Assembly: GCF_900106995.1 (NCBI RefSeq)
Contig: NZ_FNOK01000001.1
Location: forward strand, 186,001-250,000
Direction of reading: 5' to 3'
Source of the DNA: Saccharopolyspora shandongensis
GTDB taxonomy: Bacteria; Actinomycetota; Actinomycetes; Mycobacteriales; Pseudonocardiaceae
Length of the DNA: 64,000 nt
The notes under the pieces are model-generated. The model was given only the letters and a program-made list of their open reading frames with translations, made no database searches and was not told the DNA's origin. Made by a program: the position numbers and the translations under genes. This document shows positions 46,406-54,974 of the stretch, piece by piece. The stretch's first letter is position 1, and every line of letters starts with the position of its first letter.

Positions 46406-47035
46406 ATGCGCGTCCGCCCCATCTCCCCCGATCTGCTGGCGGCGGAGGTGGTGGAACGCATCGACGCCCTGCAGGGGCGCTGGGCGCGGGTGGCGGTGGA
46501 CGGCGCCCCCGCCGCCGGCACCGGCGAATTCGCCGACGCACTGGTGGAACCGCTGCGGGCACTGGGGCGCGAGGTGGTCCGGGTGCGCACCGCGGACTAC
46601 CTGCGCCCGGCCTCGCTGCGGCTGGAGCACGGCCACCAAGACCCGGACTCGTTCTACGAGAGCTGGTTCGACCTGAAGGCCCTGACCCGCGAGGTGCTGG
46701 CCCCGCTGTCCGCGGGCGGAAACGGCCAGGTGCTACCGGCCTTCTGGGACGCCGAGGCGGACCGCTCGCCGCGCCTCGCCCGCATCGCCCTCCCGCCGCG
46801 CGGAGTGGCCATTGTGGACGGACCACTGCTGCTCGGCGCGGGCCTGGACTTCGACCTGGCGATCCACCTCTGGCTCCCGGAAGCCGCCCTCCAGCGGCGA
46901 ACCCCGGAACCGGACCGCTGGACGCTGCCCGCATTCGGGCGCTACACCGGAGAAGTCGCCCCGGAACGCCTCGCGGACTACGTGATCCGGGTCGACCGCC
47001 CGGGCCGCCCCGCAGTCGTCGACAGCCTGGACTGA
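46406..47035 (+). CDS. Uridine-kinase-like protein with altered P-loop
   Basis: A 209-residue protein resembling the nucleoside kinase part of uridine kinase. The place of Walker A reads VAVDGAPAAGTGEFADAL, where the Lys of GxxxxGK(S/T) is absent (GTGE). VAIVDGPLLLGAGLDFDLAIHLW matches the Walker B-like strand of that family, and LRRRTPEPDRW the lid region in part. Without the Lys, kinase activity is doubtful; it may bind nucleotides without turning them over, or the family may use another residue. It is in operon with the alpha/beta hydrolase and converges on the ABC transporter gene with a 3-bp gap. Confidence 0.7.
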   Translation: MRVRPISPDLLAAEVVERIDALQGRWARVAVDGAPAAGTGEFADALVEPLRALGREVVRVRTADYLRPASLRLEHGHQDPDSFYESWFDLKALTREVLAPLSAGGNGQVLPAFWDAEADRSPRLARIALPPRGVAIVDGPLLLGAGLDFDLAIHLWLPEAALQRRTPEPDRWTLPAFGRYTGEVAPERLADYVIRVDRPGRPAVVDSLD

Positions 47036-47038
47036 CGG

Positions 47039-48637
47039 CTACGCCACGCGGCGCTCCACGGACGGCACGGCGGCCAGGAGCGCCTTCGTGTAGTCGTGCT
47101 TGGGATCGAGCAGGACCTGCTCCACCGGGCCGACCTCCACCAGGTCGCCCTGGTACATCACCGCCACCCGGTCCGCGATGTTCCAGGCCAGGCCGAGGTC
47201 GTGGGTGATCACCAGCGTCGACAGGTCGCGTTCGACCCGCAGGCGCAGCAACAGCGCCAGGATCTCGCCGCGCACCGTCGCGTCCAGCGACGCCACCGGC
47301 TCGTCCGCGATCAGCACCCGCGGTTCCAGCACCAGCGCGCCCGCGATCACCACGCGCTGCCGCTGGCCGCCCGAGAGCTCCTGCGGCAGGCGGCCGAAGA
47401 ACTTCTCCGCCGGCCGCAGCTCCGCCGCCTCCAGCGCCGCCGTGACCCGACCGCGCTCGTCGTCGGCGATGCCGTGGATCCGCAGACCTTCCGCCACCGC
47501 TTCGTAAACCGTGTGCCGGGGGTTGAGCGCGCCGGTCGGGTCCTGCAGCACCAGCTGCACCTGCTTGCGGTACTCGCGCAGCCCCGCGCTGCCGGTCGGC
47601 AGCGGCACGCCGTCGAAGCGCACCGCACCGCCGGTCGGCTGCTGCAGCCCCAGCATCGTCCGGGCCAGCGTCGTCTTGCCGGAGCCGGACTGGCCGACCA
47701 GCGCGACGATCTCATTCTCGCCCACCGCCAGGTCCACCCCGCGCACCGCGCGCACGGTCTGCCCGGAGCGGCTGGTGAAGTCGACCGACACCGCCTCCGC
47801 CGACAGCAGCGCGGGCCCGCTCGGCGCCCCTTCGGTGAGCCGGAACCGCGGGTCGCCGACGGTCGGGAAGGCGCTCGCCAACGCCTGGCTGTGGGCGTGC
47901 TGCGGCTCGGTCATGACCTGCCCCGACGGGCCGTGCTCGACGACCTGCCCCTGGTACATCACCGCCAGCCGCTCGCAGCTGACCGACAGCACCGACAGGT
48001 CGTGGCTGATCATCAACAGCGCGATGCCGCGCTCGGCGACCAGCCGGCCCATCAGGTCCAGGATCTGGGCCTGCACCACCACGTCCAGCGCCGTGGTCGG
48101 CTCGTCGGCGATGACCAGGCGCGGCTCGCAGGCCAGCGCCATCGCGATCATCACCCGCTGCTTCTGCCCGCCGGAGAGCTCGTGCGGATAGGCGTCGGCC
48201 CGCTCCGCGGGCAGCTCCACCTGCGCGAGCAGCTCCGCGACCCGCATGCGCAGGTCGCCGTTCGCCCGGCCGTGCAGCTTGATCGGCTCGGCGATCTGCT
48301 CGCCGATGGTGCGCACCGGGTTCAACGCGTGCATGGCGCCCTGGAACACCACCGACGCGCTCGCCCAGCGCACCGCGCGCAGCTGCCCGAACGTCATCTC
48401 GCGCACGTCCTGCCCGTCCAGCAGGACCTCACCGTCGATGCGCGCCGAACTCGGCAGCAGCCGCAGCACGGACATCGCCAGCGTCGTCTTGCCGCAGCCG
48501 GATTCCCCCGCCAGGCCGAGGGTTTCGCCCTCGCCGAGGCTCAGGCTGACGCCGCACACGGCAGCTGTTCCCGGCGAGGTCTCCTGAGCGCCCCGGTAGG
48601 TCACCGACACGTCCCGGAATTGCAGAATCGGAGTCAC
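47039..48637 (-). CDS. Peptide ABC importer, fused double ATPase
   Basis: A 532-residue protein with two ATPase modules, equivalent to DppD and DppF joined. Module one has Walker A GESGCGKTT, signature LSGGQKQRV and Walker B LVIADEPTTALD. Module two has GQSGSGKTT, LSGGQRQRV and VLIADEPVASLD. Both have the extended C-terminal tails of the oligopeptide group. It starts at the GTG at 48637, overlapping the permease stop (GTGA). It completes the importer formed by the two permeases and the binding protein on the same strand. Confidence 0.93.
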   Translation of the reverse strand: MTPILQFRDVSVTYRGAQETSPGTAAVCGVSLSLGEGETLGLAGESGCGKTTLAMSVLRLLPSSARIDGEVLLDGQDVREMTFGQLRAVRWASASVVFQGAMHALNPVRTIGEQIAEPIKLHGRANGDLRMRVAELLAQVELPAERADAYPHELSGGQKQRVMIAMALACEPRLVIADEPTTALDVVVQAQILDLMGRLVAERGIALLMISHDLSVLSVSCERLAVMYQGQVVEHGPSGQVMTEPQHAHSQALASAFPTVGDPRFRLTEGAPSGPALLSAEAVSVDFTSRSGQTVRAVRGVDLAVGENEIVALVGQSGSGKTTLARTMLGLQQPTGGAVRFDGVPLPTGSAGLREYRKQVQLVLQDPTGALNPRHTVYEAVAEGLRIHGIADDERGRVTAALEAAELRPAEKFFGRLPQELSGGQRQRVVIAGALVLEPRVLIADEPVASLDATVRGEILALLLRLRVERDLSTLVITHDLGLAWNIADRVAVMYQGDLVEVGPVEQVLLDPKHDYTKALLAAVPSVERRVA

Positions 48638-49530
48638 CGGCGCCCCCGCAGCCTCGGATTGAACACGGCCTCCAACGCCCGGCCGCAGAGCGTGAAGCCC
48701 AGCACCACCACCACGATTCCCAGGCCCGGCGGCAGCAGGTACCACCACGCGCCGCCGGTGACCGCGCCGGTGTCCATCGCGGACTTCAGCATCGAGCCCC
48801 ACGAAACCATGCTCGGATCGCCCAGGCCCAGGAACGACAGCGTCGACTCGGCGATGATCGCGCTGGCCACCGACAGCGTCGTGTTGGCGAACACCAGCGG
48901 CAGCACGGCGGGCAGCACGTGGCGGCCGATGACGTGGCCGTGCCCCGCGCCCAGCGCCCGGGCCCGCTCGATGTAGGGGCGGGCCTCGATCGTCAGCGTC
49001 TGCGCGCGCACCATCCGCGCCGTCGGCGGCCACGCCGTCACCCCGATGGCCAGCACGATCGTCCACAGCCCGCGGGCGAGCACCGTGGACAGCGCGATGG
49101 CCAGCACCAGCGACGGCAGGACCAGGAAGAAGTCGGTGAAGCGCAGCAGCACCCGGGAGGTCCAGCCGCCGAAGTGCGCGGCGAGCACCCCCACCACGGT
49201 GCCGATCAGCACCGACAGCACGGCCGCCGACAGGCCGACGACCAGCGACACCCGCGCGCCCCACCAGGTCAGCAGCAGCACCGAACGCCCGGATTCGTCG
49301 GTGCCGAGCCAGAATTCGCCGCTCGGCGCCTGCAGCGGGCGGCCCGGCGCCCGCGTGACGTCCAAGCCGCCGGCGTCGGTGAGCAGCGGTGCGAACAGCG
49401 CCAGCAGGCCGACCACGACCAGCACCACGAGGCCCGCCAAACCGGCCCGGTCCGCGCGGAAGACGCGCCACGCCTCGGCCGCCCTAGCCCGGCGGCGGGC
49501 CCGGACGATCTGCCCTGCGGTGGCCGTCAT
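48634..49530 (-). CDS. Peptide ABC importer, permease 2 (DppC-like)
   Basis: A 298-residue inner-membrane permease of the DppC/OppC type. It has an N-terminal helix (AGLAGLVVLVVVGLLALFAP), a periplasmic segment (HFWLGTDESGRS-like, here GEFWLGTDESGRSVLL) and five more helices. ERARALGAGHGHVIGRHVLP is the EAA loop. ATG at 49530 overlaps the permease 1 stop (ATGA), and its stop overlaps the ATPase start. Confidence 0.92.
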   Translation of the reverse strand: MTATAGQIVRARRRARAAEAWRVFRADRAGLAGLVVLVVVGLLALFAPLLTDAGGLDVTRAPGRPLQAPSGEFWLGTDESGRSVLLLTWWGARVSLVVGLSAAVLSVLIGTVVGVLAAHFGGWTSRVLLRFTDFFLVLPSLVLAIALSTVLARGLWTIVLAIGVTAWPPTARMVRAQTLTIEARPYIERARALGAGHGHVIGRHVLPAVLPLVFANTTLSVASAIIAESTLSFLGLGDPSMVSWGSMLKSAMDTGAVTGGAWWYLLPPGLGIVVVVLGFTLCGRALEAVFNPRLRGRR

Positions 49531-50564
49531 GATTCCCGCACCCTCGGATCGAGCACCCGGTAGAGCACATCGGCCAGCACGTTCATCACCACCACGCTCC
49601 CCGCAAGCACGATGAAAATGCCTTGCAGCAACGGAAGGTCCGGCACCCGCAGCGCCTCGTAGGTGAGCAACCCGAGACCAGGCCAGGAGAACACCGTCTC
49701 CACCGTGATCGCGCCCCCGACCACCAGACCGAGCCGCAGAAAGATCAGCGTGACGGTGGGCAGCAGCGCGTTGGGCACCGCGTGCCGCCGCCGCACCATG
49801 TCCTCGCGCAGCCCCTTGGCCCGCGCGGTGGTCAGGTAGTCCTCGCCCATCTCCTCCAGCAGCGACGAGCGCATCACCATCAGGTACTCGGCGTAGATCA
49901 CCGCGACCATCGTCAGCGCGGGCAGCACCAGGTGGTGGGCGACGTCGAGGACCTGCGGCAGCAGTTCCGGCGGCGTGTCCGGCGAGGAGATCCCGCCGAC
50001 CGGGAACATGCCCGGGATCGGCCCGACGCCGACGCCGAAGGCCATCAGCACGATCAACCCGAGCCAGAACGTCGGCACCGACCACAGCGTCAGCGCGATC
50101 GACGTCGAGGTCTTGTCGAAGGCGCCGCCGTGCTGCCACGCCGCGCGCGAGCCCATCCACAGCCCCAGCAGCACGGCGATCAGGGTCGCCGTGCCCACCA
50201 GCAGCACGGTCGGACCGATGCGGTCGAGGATCAGCTCGCCCACCGGGCGGCTGTAGGTGTAGGAGGTGCCGAGGTCACCGCGCAGCAGGTTGCCGAGGAA
50301 GTCCAGGAACTGCTTCCACAGCGGCTGGTCCAGGCCGAACCGCTCGCGCAGCACGGCGATCTGCTGCTCGGTGACCGGCGCGCCGTGGGTCATGGTGCGC
50401 ACCGGGTCGCCGGGCATCACCCGGAACAGGAAGAAGCCCAGCACCGCCACCAGGAACAGGCTCACCAGGCCACCGCCCAGCTTGCCCGCCACGTAGCGGA
50501 CCGCCCGGCGACCGCCGCCGGTGGGCGGCGCCGGTTCTGCGACTGTCGCGAGTGCTTGGGACAC
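49527..50564 (-). CDS. Peptide ABC importer, permease 1 (DppB-like)
   Basis: A 345-residue permease of the DppB/OppB type with about six membrane helices. The family segment FRVMPGDPV follows the first helix; TTARAKGLREDMVRRRHAVP is the EAA loop. The GTG at 50564 lies three nt past the stop of the binding-protein gene, so expression is coupled. Its stop overlaps the start of permease 2. Confidence 0.92.
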   Translation of the reverse strand: MSQALATVAEPAPPTGGGRRAVRYVAGKLGGGLVSLFLVAVLGFFLFRVMPGDPVRTMTHGAPVTEQQIAVLRERFGLDQPLWKQFLDFLGNLLRGDLGTSYTYSRPVGELILDRIGPTVLLVGTATLIAVLLGLWMGSRAAWQHGGAFDKTSTSIALTLWSVPTFWLGLIVLMAFGVGVGPIPGMFPVGGISSPDTPPELLPQVLDVAHHLVLPALTMVAVIYAEYLMVMRSSLLEEMGEDYLTTARAKGLREDMVRRRHAVPNALLPTVTLIFLRLGLVVGGAITVETVFSWPGLGLLTYEALRVPDLPLLQGIFIVLAGSVVVMNVLADVLYRVLDPRVRES

Positions 50565-50567
50565 GGT

Positions 50568-52358
50568 TCACTCCCGGGTGTCGGCGGTCGCCCGGCGGCG
50601 GACCACCACCAGCGCCACGACGACGCCGACCAGCACCACGACCCCGCCGAGCACCCAGGCGACGCCGGTGTAGTCGGTGCCCGAGCCGCTCAGCGCCTTG
50701 TCCGTGGGCTGGGCGCCGTAGTAGCCCCAGTAGCCCTGCTGCGCCACGATCACGCCATCGGTCTTCGGCTGCAGGGTGAACCCGCTGTAGCGGTCGGCCC
50801 GGTAGGCCTCCAGCGAGTTCTGGTACCACAGGACCAGCCCGGCGGCCTGGTCGTAGAACCGGGCCTGCGCCTGCTGGACCAGGTCGACGCGCTTGTCCTT
50901 GTCGAACTCGCCGAGCTGCCGGTTGTACAGTTCGTCGTACTGCTGGTCGCACAGGTACGAGTCCGGGTTCCCGCCGCCGCTGGGCGTCGGCCGGGACGCG
51001 CAGGTCTGCAGCCGCAGCACGTAGTCCGGGTCCGGGTTGGCCGACCAGCCGCTGATCACCATGTCGTACTCGGCGCTGGTGGTCCGGTCGTTGAGCTGGT
51101 TGTCCGACACCGGCTGGAGCTCGACGTTGATGCCGAGATCGGCCAGCCACCGCTTGACGAACTCGCCGACCTGGGTGTCCTCCGACCGGGATCCGTGCAG
51201 CACGAGGTCGAACTCCAGCGGCTCGCCCTGCGGGGTGCGGCGGATGCCGTCCGCGCCGCGGGCGTAACCCGCCTCGTCGAGCTTGCGGTTGGCGGCGGCC
51301 GGGTCAAAGGTCCGCGGCTGCGGCGGCGTCCACTGGTAGTCGGAGAAGATCGGCGGCAGGTACCCGCCGCCCTCCTGGCCGTAGCCGCCGAGCACCCGGT
51401 CCACCAGGACCTTCCGGTCGATCGCCTGGTCGATGGCCTGCCGCACCCGCACGTCCTTCAGCGCCGGGTGACCGCTGCCGATCGCCTCGTTCTCGCTGTT
51501 GGTCGCGCCCGGGTTGAGCAACAGCTCGAAGAACCGCCGCCCCTGGCCCTTGACCTGCTCGATGTCGGCCTCTCCCGCCAGCGCGTCGAACTGCGCCGGG
51601 GTGAGCTTCTGGACGACGTCGACGTCGCCCTTGCGCAGCGCCTGCACCGCGGCGTCGCTGTTCTTGAACTGGATGAACTGCAGCCCCGCGACCTTCGGCG
51701 CGCCGCGCCAGAAATCGGGGTTGGCGGTCAGCGTGACGTCCTGCTCCGCGCGGTAACCCGTGAGCGTGAACGGCCCGCTGCCGACCACCGGCATCTGGTC
51801 GTTGGCGAAGCCCGCGACGTCGGCGACCTTCGACCACACGTGCTCGGGCACGATCGGCGCGTCGATCGCCAGCATCGTGGCCTGCGGCGTCTTGGTGCGG
51901 ACGACCAGCGTGGTGTCGTCCGGGGCGGTGACGGTCTCGAAGTTCTCCACGAAGTTGCCGTTGGCGGTGCTCGCGGCCGGATCGGTCATCATCCGGTTGA
52001 ACGTGTAGGCCGCGTCGCGGGCGGTCACCGGCTGCCCGTCGGACCACTTGACGCCGGACCGGATCCGGAAGGTCCAGGTGAGCTTGTCCGGCGAGGGCTC
52101 CCAGCTCTCGGCGAGCTCCGGCATCACCGAGAAGTCGTCCGGGCTGTAGGTGGTCAGCGTCGGGTAGATGGAGCGGAAGATGTCGGTGGAGGCCAACGTG
52201 TACCCCAGGAAGGGGTTCAGCGAGTCGATCTGCTGCTGCAGCCCGATCCGCAGCGTCGCGCCCTCCTGACGCGCGCCGTCCTGCTGCGCGGTTGCCGGCA
52301 TCGGCACCAACAAAGCGACCAGCAGCGCAGTCCAGAGCACGGCGAATCGTCTGCCCAC
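50568..52358 (-). CDS. Peptide-binding protein with C-terminal membrane anchor
   Basis: A 596-residue family 5 solute-binding protein. The N-terminus is a signal peptide (MGRRFAVLWTALLVALLVPM, cleavage likely after ATA) with no lipobox Cys. The mature protein shows PELAESWEPSPDKLTWTFRI, the family hallmark. Instead of a lipid anchor it ends with a membrane helix (VAWVLGGVVVLVGVVVALVV) and a basic tail. Ligands are short peptides by homology and by the divergent D-aminopeptidase. GGAGGGG lies before the GTG at 52358. It is the first gene of the operon, divergent from dppA. Confidence 0.9.
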   Translation of the reverse strand: MGRRFAVLWTALLVALLVPMPATAQQDGARQEGATLRIGLQQQIDSLNPFLGYTLASTDIFRSIYPTLTTYSPDDFSVMPELAESWEPSPDKLTWTFRIRSGVKWSDGQPVTARDAAYTFNRMMTDPAASTANGNFVENFETVTAPDDTTLVVRTKTPQATMLAIDAPIVPEHVWSKVADVAGFANDQMPVVGSGPFTLTGYRAEQDVTLTANPDFWRGAPKVAGLQFIQFKNSDAAVQALRKGDVDVVQKLTPAQFDALAGEADIEQVKGQGRRFFELLLNPGATNSENEAIGSGHPALKDVRVRQAIDQAIDRKVLVDRVLGGYGQEGGGYLPPIFSDYQWTPPQPRTFDPAAANRKLDEAGYARGADGIRRTPQGEPLEFDLVLHGSRSEDTQVGEFVKRWLADLGINVELQPVSDNQLNDRTTSAEYDMVISGWSANPDPDYVLRLQTCASRPTPSGGGNPDSYLCDQQYDELYNRQLGEFDKDKRVDLVQQAQARFYDQAAGLVLWYQNSLEAYRADRYSGFTLQPKTDGVIVAQQGYWGYYGAQPTDKALSGSGTDYTGVAWVLGGVVVLVGVVVALVVVRRRATADTRE

Positions 52359-52527
52359 GGCGACCCCTCCTTCGTGGCGAGTGAGAAGAAGGAACCACCT
52401 TCAGGCGCTGTTCGTCAATGGTTAACCGAAGGTTGTCTCCGAGCGGCGTCACCCACAGGTACCGAACCGTTACCCGATCGGCGAGCCCCGCCTCGAACGT
52501 CCGGTCGTGAGGCATAGATTGGGCGGC
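52359..52527. promoter_or_regulatory. Divergent promoter region of the dpp-like genes
   Basis: 169 bp between the binding-protein gene and the D-aminopeptidase gene. A possible -10 box, TAGATT, begins about 12 bp before the GTG at 52528, suggesting a leaderless aminopeptidase transcript. No clear operator seen. Confidence 0.4.
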
Positions 52528-53355
52528 GTGCGGATCTTGCTCTCAGCGGACATGGAAGGCGTCACCGGCGTCACCTGGACCGACGACGTGGTGCCCGGAA
52601 CCGAGCAGTGGCAGCGCTTCCGGCGCCTGTTCACCGGCGATGTCAACGCGTGCGTTGAGGGGCTCTGCGCGGCCGGCGCCACCGGCGTGCTGGTGAACGA
52701 AGCGCATTCGTCCCAGCGAAACCTGCTGCTGGAAGACCTCGACGAGCGGGCGGTGCTGCTGACCGGGCGGCACAAACCGCTGTCGATGATGCAGGGCATC
52801 GAGTCTGATGTGGACGGTGTGGCGTTCGTCGGCTACCACGCGAGGGCGGGCGAGGAAGGCGTCCTTTCCCACACCTACCTGGAGAACTCCATCACCGGGG
52901 TGTGGCTCGACGGCGCGCCCGCCGGGGAGGGCGGCCTCAACGCGGCGCTCGCCGCCGAGTACGGGGTGCCGGTCCTGCTGGTCACCGGCGACGACCGGGC
53001 CTGCGCCGAAGCCGCCGGGTACGCGCCCGCGGCGACGACGGTCGTGGTGAAGGAATGCGTCAGCCGCTACGCGGCGATCTGCCGCCCGCCGGCCCGCACC
53101 GCGGCCGACATCCGCGCCGCGGCAAGCGAAAGCCTGCGCCGGGCCGGGCGGACCGAAGGCGCGGCCCGCCCGCACCGCATCGAGGTGGAGTTCGACGCAG
53201 CGCACCTCGCCGCGGCCGCCGCGGTGATCCCGACCGTCGATCAGCTGGACGTGCGGCGGGTCGGGTTCGATGCGCCGAACATGACCGAGGCGATGAAGGC
53301 GTTCAAGATCGTGACGACCATCGCCGCGCGCGCCGTCCAGGGCATCTACGGCTGA
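52528..53355 (+). CDS. dppA: D-aminopeptidase, M55 family (DppA)
   Basis: A 275-residue zinc aminopeptidase of the M55 family, known in Bacillus as DppA, which releases D-Ala from D-Ala-D-Ala and similar peptides. It starts VRILLSADMEGVTGV; Asp8 and Glu10 of this motif bind zinc. The further ligands are in LVNEAHSSQRN (His) and FVGYHARAG (His). No ribosome site precedes the GTG at 52528, consistent with a leaderless message. It is divergent from the peptide importer, so imported cell-wall peptides could be cut here. Its stop abuts the convergent Imm1-like gene with no gap. Confidence 0.93.
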   Translation: MRILLSADMEGVTGVTWTDDVVPGTEQWQRFRRLFTGDVNACVEGLCAAGATGVLVNEAHSSQRNLLLEDLDERAVLLTGRHKPLSMMQGIESDVDGVAFVGYHARAGEEGVLSHTYLENSITGVWLDGAPAGEGGLNAALAAEYGVPVLLVTGDDRACAEAAGYAPAATTVVVKECVSRYAAICRPPARTAADIRAAASESLRRAGRTEGAARPHRIEVEFDAAHLAAAAAVIPTVDQLDVRRVGFDAPNMTEAMKAFKIVTTIAARAVQGIYG

Positions 53356-54069
53356 TTACAGATCGCCCCAGCGCGCAGCCTGCCACTGCACGGCCGATGG
53401 CCGCTGCCCGGTTCGGGTGAATTCGTCCAGCGCCGCGCGGAGTTCCCGGAACGGCAGCACCGCGTTGCGCGGGAACTTCAGCGTGCTACCCGCGTCGAAC
53501 GGCAGTGCGGGCGCGTCCGCCGGCGGCTCCGGGTTGAGCGTGTGCCAGGAGTCGAGGTCGCCTTCCTCGGACTCCTCGGTGAAGTTCAGGACGCCGACCT
53601 CGGCCTCCGCGTCGGTGACGATCCGGATCTGCTGGTAGGGCCCGGCGGCGTCCGGGTCCTCGTGCGGGCGGTCCCAGACGTAGAGGTGGCTGGCGCCGGG
53701 CTGCTGCGGCCGCAGCACCCGATCCACCAGCTCGGCCTTGTCGTCCTCGGTCTGCGCGTAGTAGCGCTCGCCGTCGGCCACCGCGGTCGCGACCGTGATC
53801 CCGAGTTCGGTGTTGCGGGCCCCGATCGCCTCGGAACGCAGGCCTTCCAGGCAGATCCGCGCCTCCTTCAGCGCCTTGATCGCCGCGCCCTGGTGGAACA
53901 CCAGGTCTCCCCAGTACGGGTGGCCGAGCACCTTGTTGAGGTCGGCGTACACCTCGTGCGTCGCCTCGATCAGCTTGTCCAAGGCGTCCACCGGGACATC
54001 GGTGAGGCGGGCGAACACGACCGCAGGCGGTTCGAGCGGGCCGGTCTCGTCCGGTGCTGGATTCGACAT
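53356..54069 (-). CDS. Imm1-family immunity protein-like
   Basis: A 237-residue protein. The C-terminal half (QQIRIVTDAEAEVGVLNFTE to LRAALDEFTRTGQRPSAVQW) matches the Imm1 immunity family, whose members neutralise polymorphic toxins in actinobacteria. The N-terminal ~100 residues are helical (VDALDKLIEATHEVYADLNK) and are an extra part. I start at the ATG at 54069. No toxin gene is next to it: its neighbours are a TetR gene upstream and dppA on the other strand. It may be an orphan kept against toxins of neighbours, or a protein with a different role. Confidence 0.65.
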   Translation of the reverse strand: MSNPAPDETGPLEPPAVVFARLTDVPVDALDKLIEATHEVYADLNKVLGHPYWGDLVFHQGAAIKALKEARICLEGLRSEAIGARNTELGITVATAVADGERYYAQTEDDKAELVDRVLRPQQPGASHLYVWDRPHEDPDAAGPYQQIRIVTDAEAEVGVLNFTEESEEGDLDSWHTLNPEPPADAPALPFDAGSTLKFPRNAVLPFRELRAALDEFTRTGQRPSAVQWQAARWGDL

Positions 54070-54194
54070 GCGTTCCCTGCATCCACTTCGATCGTGGGCG
54101 ACCCCCAGGACGCCCTGCCCAGATCTCGTTCCCCCCAAAGGCTACCGTGCGTCATCCGGCGGTCCCTCAGCGCCACCGCACGGTCGCCCGGCGA

Positions 54195-54821
54195 TCAGCT
54201 GGCGTGGTCCCGCAGCACGCTGATCGCCGGTTCGTCCCGCACCGAGGCGAGGGACAATAACGCCCGCGCGAGCCCGTCCGGGTCGTCGAACCCGAGTTCC
54301 TCGACCAGATCGTCGGGCAGGCTGAGCATCGAGAGCGCGACGCCGAGCATGCCCGCGTCGAGCAATCCCGCGCCGCGGCGGCTCATCCGGCGCCCCACCG
54401 CGGTCTGCAGCTGCACCGCGGTGTCCACATTGGCCTCGGTGATGTCCCCGAGCGCCTCGCGCACCTCGGGGTTTCGCACCGCCTCCAGGTGCAGCTCGAA
54501 CAGCGCCAGGAACTGAGATCGCGCACTCGTCGACATCCGCCGCAGCATCGCCGCGTACAGCGCGGCGATGTCCTCGCCGGTGACGTCGGCGGGAACCTGG
54601 CTGCGCAGGCTGCGCAGCGCCTCGGTGTGCTGGGCGGCGAGGTAGCGCGCAACGGCCAGGAACACCGCGCTGCGCGTCGGGTAGTAGTTCTTGGTCGTGC
54701 CCTCTGGAACCTCGGCCTCGCGATCGATGGCGCGGTGCGTCAGCCCGCGGCCTCCATCGCGCGCCAGCACCTCGATGGCGGCGTCGGCGAGCAGTTCCCG
54801 GCGGTTGCCTCGTTGCGGCAT
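54195..54821 (-). CDS. TetR-family regulator
   Basis: A 208-residue TetR repressor. The DNA-binding helix-turn-helix is residues ~10-50 (LLADAAIEVLARDGGRGLTH, then KNYYPTRSAVF, typical of the TetR recognition helix). The C-terminal domain (about 60-208) would bind an unknown ligand. ATG at 54821 is used. It is divergent from the SIS-domain gene at 54975, which it might control, though a DasR-like site lies in the same gap. Imm1-like lies 125 bp downstream. Confidence 0.88.
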   Translation of the reverse strand: MPQRGNRRELLADAAIEVLARDGGRGLTHRAIDREAEVPEGTTKNYYPTRSAVFLAVARYLAAQHTEALRSLRSQVPADVTGEDIAALYAAMLRRMSTSARSQFLALFELHLEAVRNPEVREALGDITEANVDTAVQLQTAVGRRMSRRGAGLLDAGMLGVALSMLSLPDDLVEELGFDDPDGLARALLSLASVRDEPAISVLRDHAS

Positions 54822-54926
54822 GCATCCCCTGGCTGTTCGATCTTGCAGGCTGATCAACAGCCTAGCCCGCACACCACACCAGTGGTGGGCAGGGGCACGC
54901 CGCACGCCTTGACCGGCACTCCCCGG

Positions 54927-54942
54927 ATTGGTATAGACCTCA
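54927..54942 (+). promoter_or_regulatory. DasR-like operator before SIS-domain gene
   Basis: The sequence ATTGGTATAGACCTCA keeps the TGGT-TAGACC core of the DasR/GntR consensus ACTGGTCTAGACCAGT. It lies 33 bp before the ATG at 54975. It is weaker than the site before the chitinase. Confidence 0.6.
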
Positions 54943-54974
54943 TGTCCGCGATCACCTCGCCACGGGAGCGCAAG

